From Gordonia asplenii (GTDB lineage: Bacteria; Actinomycetota; Actinomycetes; Mycobacteriales; Mycobacteriaceae), in NCBI RefSeq assembly GCF_012933505.1, contig NZ_JABBNB010000031.1:1-64000 (forward strand): 64,000 nt of DNA, in the 5' to 3' direction. This document shows, in pieces, positions 54,601 to 64,000 of this stretch (the stretch's first letter is position 1; every line of letters starts with the position of its first letter). A model generated the notes under the pieces. That model was not told the origin of the DNA. It worked only from the letters and a program-made list of their open reading frames with translations, and searched no databases. The position numbers and the translations under genes are program-made.

Positions 54601-55149
54601 GTTGTGCGCGCTGGTGGTACCGACGAATGGCGACGCAGATCCGGACGCCCTGCGCGCGTCGGTGCGCTCGGCGTTGACCGAATTGCTCCCGAGCTACATG
54701 ATTCCCGACGTGATCGAGATCGCCGAGGCGATTCCGCTGACCGGCAACGGAAAAGTCGACGACACCGCGATCCTCGAACTGACCGACCGCGCCGCGGGCG
54801 ACGAGTACGTCGAGCCGGCCACGGTTGTCGAACGCGCTCTGGCGCTGATCGTCGCGGAGAATCTGGGCCTGGAGCGAGTCGGCCGCACCGACGATTTCTT
54901 CTTCCTCGGCGGTGACTCCGTGCGGGCCACGACGGCTGTCGCGGCGATCATGGAAAGCCTTGATACACAGGAGATCTCCGTCGGCGACCTGTTCCTCGGG
55001 CGCACCATCGCCGGACTAGCCGAGCGGATGATCGCCCGATCGACCGACCCGGGCAGACTCGACGCCGTCGCCGAAATCTACTGCGACATCGTCGAACTCA
55101 CCGACGACGAGGTCGCTGACATGCTCACCCAGACAACCGAAGGACGGTA

Positions 55150-55150
<1 letters not shown>
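51632..55150 (+). CDS. mbtB: Siderophore NRPS, ArCP-Cy-A-PCP (MbtB-like)
   Basis: 1172 residues. Aryl carrier domain about 1-75 (serine within ESGLSSLGMMRI). Cyclisation domain about 105-530, opening FPLATMQHAYWVGR and carrying the Cy motif DMLAADAMS (D-x4-D-x2-S). A domain about 545-1060 with LFTSGSTGTPKGVV. PCP serine in FFFLGGDSVRA (about 1095). It joins salicylate to Ser or Thr and cyclises it to an oxazoline. My A-domain pocket reading does not match a standard Ser, Thr or Cys code, so the residue is inferred from pathway logic. Mycobacterial MbtB carries a C-terminal thioesterase, which is absent here. Confidence 0.9.
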
Positions 55151-60173
<5,023 letters not shown>

Positions 60174-60177
<4 letters not shown>

Positions 60178-60362
60178 GTCGGGGCGGGCGCCGCGACGAG
60201 GCCGCCGGGCGTGGGGTCGATCCACCCGACCCGCCCCTTATCGGGGCCGTCGGGGATGATGACGGTCGTCCACTGATCATCCAGCACCTCGACCACCGCC
60301 CGCCCCGCCGGTGTCAGGTGCCCGGTCAGGGTGGACATCAACTGGGTCGCGAACTCGGCCAT
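60174..60362 (-). pseudogene. Possible gene remnant downstream of the MbtE-like NRPS
   Basis: An ATG at 60362 opens a frame of about 60 residues with good GC-rich third positions (VVEVLDDQWTTVIIPDGPDK then GRVGWIDPTPGGLVAAP). It then runs antisense into the end of the NRPS gene without stopping. I recognise no family. The coding-like start with an unsupported end suggests a truncated gene. The adjacent plus-strand space up to 60560 holds nothing else I can assign. Confidence 0.3.
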
Positions 60363-60560
60363 CGACCCGTCGAGACAGTTCCTCGGTGAGTCGGGTCACC
60401 TCGACCAAAGAACCAGTCCGCAACCTAGGGTCAGTGGGTTAGTGGTCGTCGGCGATCAGTGAGCGTCGGGTTCGGGCGCCGACGATCCCGTTGGGCCGAA
60501 TGGCCGCACTCATTGCCAGGGTGCGTTGGGCGAAGCGGGGGCACACGCTGGCGACGGGCG

Positions 60561-61931
60561 TCAGGCCCGCACGGACCCCACCACGAAACTGCCCACGCCG
60601 CACTCCACCAACTCGTCGTTGCCGGTCGCGGCCGCGAATGCCTGGGTGTCCACGTACCCTTGGGCTACTCCGCCGAGGCCCATTGACGTCGCGATCAGGT
60701 ACAGGGTCTGGGTAAGCACCCCAACGTGTTTCATGATCACCGCGTAGGGCATCTGCTCGTAGGTCCACATGATTCGGCCCACTCGGGCGGCTGGGATCAG
60801 CAGCACCTGCGGTTGGCGGCCGTCGGCCAGCGTCACCGCGGACGGGGCGATCAGATCGGCCACCGCGGGATGGTCGTAGTCGGCGACGCGACGCAGGACG
60901 TGATCGAGTGAATCATAGTGGTAGAGACCGGAATCCAGCCCTGCCGCGAGGCGCACGACCAAGTAGATCTCGGTCTCGTACAGCGACCCACCGGACGGAT
61001 ACGGGCGCGAGGGGAGCTCCTCGGGCACCGCGCGCTGCGGGCCGATGGTCGTCACCGACCTGGTGCGTGAACTGCGGTAGAGGAGTTCGGCGAGCTGGTC
61101 CAGGGAGACGGGGTTGTCGTCGTCGAACGAGCGCACCGACCGTCGGTCCTCGATCGCCGCGGTGAGGGTGATGTCGCGCTCGCGCAGCGCGTCCAGGTCG
61201 GGGCGCGGCAATTCGACGGTCGCGCCGGGAAAGGCGTCGCGTCGAGCCGGCAACGGTTCGAAACCTCGTCCATCCGCCCATCGAGTGGGGCCGAAGTGCG
61301 CGAATGCATTGCCGCGCAATCGATTTCCCACCGTGCTGCGTCGGTGAAACCAGAGTTCGTGCGGGCTCCAGCTACGGGTGCGAAATTCTGCGTCTTCGAC
61401 GGCGGGCTCCGACAGATGCCCTGCCCACAGTGCGTCGGCGCGGAGTCGGGCCACGACGTCGGCGTCGAGTGCGGCGTCGTCGAGTCCGAACAGCGCCGAC
61501 AGTGCGGCGGAGTCGTGAAAGGTGATGTCGCACCACGACATCGGGTTCTCCGCGACAACGGCTGCGCCGCATCGTCGGACGACGGTAAACCGTGACGGCG
61601 CGACCGACGGGGGTGCCTGCGTTGGGCGTTCGGTGGAGGGCGCGCGGAAGGGGTTGAGCGAGTACAGCTTTCGATCACCTGCGGCGACCGTTGTGCGCAC
61701 CGCGCCCAATGAGCTGAGCCGGCTGATCAGTTCCAGCGTGCTCGGCGGGGCGTCGTCGCCGACGGTCGCCGAACCGCCGTTGAGCTGGCGCAGCAACGCC
61801 ACCTGATCTGCCGACAACGCGTCGAGCCGCTCGCGGTAGGGCAGGATCACCGCACCCGAGCGCGTCAGCAGGCACTTGACGTCGTCGGCGAAGGAGTAAG
61901 TCGAGACGATCCCGGCGACAGAAAGTTTCAT
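60561..61931 (-). CDS. SagB-type flavin dehydrogenase (probable oxazoline oxidase)
   Basis: 456 residues. The C-terminal ~200 residues form the SagB-like nitroreductase domain: RRSVRSFDDDNPVSLDQLAELLYRSSR, the FMN-binding SRPYPSGGSLYETEIYLVVR and VGVLTQTLYLIATSMGLGGV. The N-terminal half is the extension found in McbC/SagB-type enzymes, which oxidise azolines to azoles. In a salicyl-oxazoline siderophore cluster it would give the aromatic oxazole known from nocobactin-type compounds. An iron box overlaps its start codon, and it converges on the NRPS genes. No ribosomal peptide precursor is seen nearby, which argues against a RiPP role. Confidence 0.85.
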   Translation of the reverse strand: MKLSVAGIVSTYSFADDVKCLLTRSGAVILPYRERLDALSADQVALLRQLNGGSATVGDDAPPSTLELISRLSSLGAVRTTVAAGDRKLYSLNPFRAPSTERPTQAPPSVAPSRFTVVRRCGAAVVAENPMSWCDITFHDSAALSALFGLDDAALDADVVARLRADALWAGHLSEPAVEDAEFRTRSWSPHELWFHRRSTVGNRLRGNAFAHFGPTRWADGRGFEPLPARRDAFPGATVELPRPDLDALRERDITLTAAIEDRRSVRSFDDDNPVSLDQLAELLYRSSRTRSVTTIGPQRAVPEELPSRPYPSGGSLYETEIYLVVRLAAGLDSGLYHYDSLDHVLRRVADYDHPAVADLIAPSAVTLADGRQPQVLLIPAARVGRIMWTYEQMPYAVIMKHVGVLTQTLYLIATSMGLGGVAQGYVDTQAFAAATGNDELVECGVGSFVVGSVRA

Positions 61932-61944
61932 AAGGCTTACCTTA
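61926..61944 (-). promoter_or_regulatory. Iron box overlapping the SagB-type gene start
   Basis: Read on the minus strand TAAGGTAAGCCTTATGAAA fits TWAGGTWAGSCTWACCTWA at 16 of 19 positions, the right half being the weaker. The gene's ATG (61931-61929) lies inside it. Either the message is leaderless or the repressor blocks early elongation. It ties the dehydrogenase to the siderophore regulon. Confidence 0.75.
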
Positions 61945-62058
61945 GCTGCAAGGGTGGATGTGTCCGATGTCGCATCGTGTTTGCCCAGCCTCGATTGGGC
62001 TCTCAGAGCTACCGCTGGTGATAATGGTCAACGATCTGCCGGCCCGAGGGGGAACGAC

Positions 62059-63147
62059 ATGCCATTTTTCGATACCGACACAGTCAGCGAGGGCGCCCGG
62101 AATCTCTGGGCGCTGACTTTCGGTGACGGAGTCAGTCCGCAGCGGCGCACCGAACACACGGTGCTCGTCGACGATCCGCACCGCACTCTTCGTCGTTACG
62201 GGGACCCTGCGGGGCCGCCGGTGCTGCTCGTCCCGCCGATTGCGGCACCCGCGACCTGCTACGACCTGTCCGACGAGTTCTCGCTGGTCGAGCACTTCCG
62301 CGAAACCGGCCGGACGCCGTACGTCGTCGACTTCGGGGAGATCGGCTACGCGGATCGGGGCATGGGCTTCGAAGACTTCATCCTCGACATCATCCCGGAG
62401 GCGATTGAGCGGGTACTGGCCGACGCGGGCGCTGAGCGGGTCGATCTGGTCGCGTGGAGTCTCGGCGGGACGCTGTCGCTACTCACCGCCGCGGTCGCGG
62501 GCAAGCGCGGCGACTCGTCGATCCGCTCGGTCACCGCGATCGCGACGCCGCTCGACTACGACGCACTGTTCGGCTACAAGCAATTGCGCGGACTGATGCG
62601 GCCCACCGCGGGCAAGGCGCCGCTGATCCCGTTGCGACTGCTCGGCGGCATCCCGGCACCGGTCGTTCAGATCGCCTACCGCTCGACGTCGTTGCGGCGT
62701 GAGCTGCGCAAACCGCTCTTCATCCTGCAGAACCTCCGCAATACCGACACGTTGCGCCGGATGGAAGTGATCAACCGGTTCCAGCGGACCTTTCCCGGCT
62801 ACCCGGGCAAGTTGACCGAGCAGATGTGGGAACAGTTCATCTACCGCAACCGACTCCGCACGGGTGAGGTGACCTTCGGTGAGCTCGGAGTCGACCTCGC
62901 CGACATCTGCGTCCCCGTGCAACTGTTCGGCAGCCACCGTGATGCGCTGTGCAGCTGGCCCGCCGCGCGTCATGGCTTCGACGTGCTCACCGGGGCGCCG
63001 CGCATCGAATTCGAAACCGTCGAGTCGAGCCACCTCGGATTGCTGGCGGGACCCGACGCAGTTGTGCACACCTGGCCGGTGATCGATGCTTTCCTGAACT
63101 CCGTGGAGGGCGAGACCGCCGCCGACCTCGCGAAGATCGACGCCTGA
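62059..63147 (+). CDS. Alpha/beta hydrolase, PhaC-like
   Basis: 362 residues. It has PVLLVPPIAAPATCYDL (oxyanion region), the nucleophile elbow LVAWSLGGTLSLLTAAVA (Ser at about residue 136), and C-terminal LFGSHRDALCSWPAA and VESSHLGLL with Asp and His candidates. The layout resembles polyhydroxyalkanoate-synthase-like hydrolases, but a Ser replaces the usual Cys nucleophile, so hydrolysis rather than polymerisation is likely. GAGGGGGAAC supports the ATG at 62059. It faces away from the SagB-type gene. A link to the siderophore is possible but not shown. Confidence 0.75.
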   Translation: MPFFDTDTVSEGARNLWALTFGDGVSPQRRTEHTVLVDDPHRTLRRYGDPAGPPVLLVPPIAAPATCYDLSDEFSLVEHFRETGRTPYVVDFGEIGYADRGMGFEDFILDIIPEAIERVLADAGAERVDLVAWSLGGTLSLLTAAVAGKRGDSSIRSVTAIATPLDYDALFGYKQLRGLMRPTAGKAPLIPLRLLGGIPAPVVQIAYRSTSLRRELRKPLFILQNLRNTDTLRRMEVINRFQRTFPGYPGKLTEQMWEQFIYRNRLRTGEVTFGELGVDLADICVPVQLFGSHRDALCSWPAARHGFDVLTGAPRIEFETVESSHLGLLAGPDAVVHTWPVIDAFLNSVEGETAADLAKIDA

Positions 63148-63150
63148 CGC

Positions 63151-63305
63151 TCGCACATCTGCCGGGAACGAAACGGTGTCGTCGCGTACCGCACCGGTAT
63201 GCGGTCGATGATCTCGGCGTCGTCGGGGCCCAGTGGGATCCGCAACAGGTAGGGCAGCGTCGAATCCTCTTCGGGGTTGCGGGCGATCAGAAAGTCGTCC
63301 GGCAC
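63151..63305 (-). pseudogene. Remnant of a small conserved actinobacterial protein
   Basis: From a GTG at 63305 the frame reads PDDFLIARNPEEDSTLPYLL then RIPLGPDDAEIIDRIPVR. From memory this matches the start of a conserved actinobacterial family of about 120 residues, but with some 30 residues missing after RIPLG and the C-terminal half lost. The frame then runs antisense into the hydrolase gene. I read it as an internally deleted relic. Confidence 0.35.
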
Positions 63306-63315
63306 GACGCTGCTA

Positions 63316-64000
63316 CTAGCCGATCCCGATTTCGAAGACCACCGGCGCATGATCGCTGGCGCCCTTGAGTTTTCGGGCGTCGCGGTCGACCCACGCGCCG
63401 GTGATGCGGTCGTCGAGGGCCGGCGAGCACATCGCGTAGTCGATGCGCATGCCCTCGTTGCGCGGGAACCGCAACTGCGTGTAATCCCAGAAGGTGTACG
63501 CGTGGCCGGCGAAGGGCTCCGCGGAGTCGATGAATCCCGTTTCGACGAACTCCCGCAGGGTATTCCGTTCGGCATCGGTCACATGAGTCTTGCCGTCGAA
63601 GTAGGCGGCGTCCCAGACGTCGTCGTCGGTCGGGGCGATGTTCCAGTCGCCGGCGAGCATGATCTGCGCGGCCGGGTCGTGCACCGTCCACAACGACGCG
63701 ATATCCCGAAGTGCGGTAAGCCATTTCAGCTTGTACGCGTAATGCGGGTCGTCGATGCCGCGACCGTTGGGAACGTACAGGCTCCACACCCGCATGGGAC
63801 CGCAGCGCGCCGAGATGGCACGGGCTTCCAGCTCGCCGGCGGGGCCGTCGGGGAATGAGGGCTGACCGGGGAACGACGTTTCGATGTCCTCCAGGATGGT
63901 CCGTGAGGCCAGGGCCACTCCATTACGCCCGCCGCTGCCCACGTAGGCGACGTCGTAGCCGGCCACCGCGAAACTCATCGACGGGAATTCGCCGTTGTCG
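63316..64000 (-). CDS. xthA: Exodeoxyribonuclease III (5' end beyond the window)
   Basis: A Mg-dependent AP endonuclease/3' exonuclease of base excision repair. About 228 residues are visible, lacking the N-terminal strands. Motifs: VAGYDVAYVGSGGRNGVALA, WSLYVPNGRGIDDPHYAYKL, IMLAGDWNIAPTDDDVWD, GHAYTFWDYTQLRFPRNEGM, RIDYAMCSPAL and the C-terminal catalytic GASDHAPVVFEI. The frame stays open through base 64000, so the start lies outside. Confidence 0.93.
   Translation of the reverse strand, partial: DNGEFPSMSFAVAGYDVAYVGSGGRNGVALASRTILEDIETSFPGQPSFPDGPAGELEARAISARCGPMRVWSLYVPNGRGIDDPHYAYKLKWLTALRDIASLWTVHDPAAQIMLAGDWNIAPTDDDVWDAAYFDGKTHVTDAERNTLREFVETGFIDSAEPFAGHAYTFWDYTQLRFPRNEGMRIDYAMCSPALDDRITGAWVDRDARKLKGASDHAPVVFEIGIG

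Noticed and set aside
60561..61931. RiPP (thiazole/oxazole peptide) cluster around the SagB-type gene
   Set aside because: No precursor peptide, YcaO or cyclodehydratase gene is nearby, and the iron box points to the siderophore pathway.

Overview
The window looks like chromosomal DNA of a high-GC, mycolic-acid-containing actinobacterium (order Mycobacteriales). Gordonia or a close relative such as Williamsia, Nocardia or Rhodococcus would fit, but I cannot fix the genus from sequence alone. The signs are GC-rich third codon positions, many 4-base ATGA/GTGA gene overlaps, GTG and TTG starts, an LpqH-type lipoprotein, IdeR/DtxR-like iron boxes and a mycobactin-type siderophore locus.

Layout. 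1-4060: small accessory genes, namely an ArsR-like regulator, a SnoaL-like protein, an orphan LeuA regulatory domain and a divergent quinone-oxidoreductase/HxlR pair resembling qor2/qorR. 4052-6926: thiamine genes thiE and, behind a TPP riboswitch, thiO-thiS-thiG. 6927-8960: a MarR/cupin divergent pair with twin operators, an ABC ATPase without a permease, and a pair of 80-bp direct repeats. 9104-17080: a complete potassium-uptake operon, in order a 30-residue membrane peptide, kdpF, kdpA, kdpB, kdpC, kdpD, kdpE. 17111-17538: two gene remnants. 17567-20190: thiD and thiC on the minus strand behind a second TPP riboswitch. 20418-22131: a perfect CRP/GlxR-type site ahead of a GNAT gene, a small membrane protein, and a siderophore-interacting protein with a weak iron box. 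22256-22900: a gene-free patch packed with inverted repeats. 22953-28851: a locus with two unrecognised proteins, a TPR-like protein, an LpqH-type lipoprotein and a CHAT-domain (caspase-like) protein. 28934-29062: a triple 43-bp tandem repeat. 29082-61931: a siderophore gene cluster of about 33 kb. 62059-64000: an alpha/beta hydrolase, a gene remnant and the 5'-truncated (by the window edge) exonuclease III gene.

The siderophore cluster is the centrepiece. Salicylate synthase (mbtI) and a salicylate-AMP ligase (mbtA) diverge from a promoter region with two iron boxes. MbtB-like ArCP-Cy-A-PCP makes an aryl-oxazoline, which a SagB-type flavin dehydrogenase at the far end could oxidise to an oxazole. 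A lysine N6-hydroxylase (mbtG) plus a formyltransferase predict N-formyl-N-hydroxylysine. A polyketide branch (KS, free AT, and AT-KR-ACP-ACP-methyltransferase) predicts an alpha-methylated beta-hydroxy acid. These features match the formobactin/brasilibactin/nocobactin class better than classical mycobactin. The cluster also carries one more NRPS than the MbtB/E/F set: two MbtE-like proteins with similar A-domain pockets, plus MbtF. The product may therefore be an enlarged or undescribed variant. Iron boxes sit at 30739, 30783, 51579 and 61926, and a weaker one at 21303, consistent with iron-repressed transcription of the whole set.
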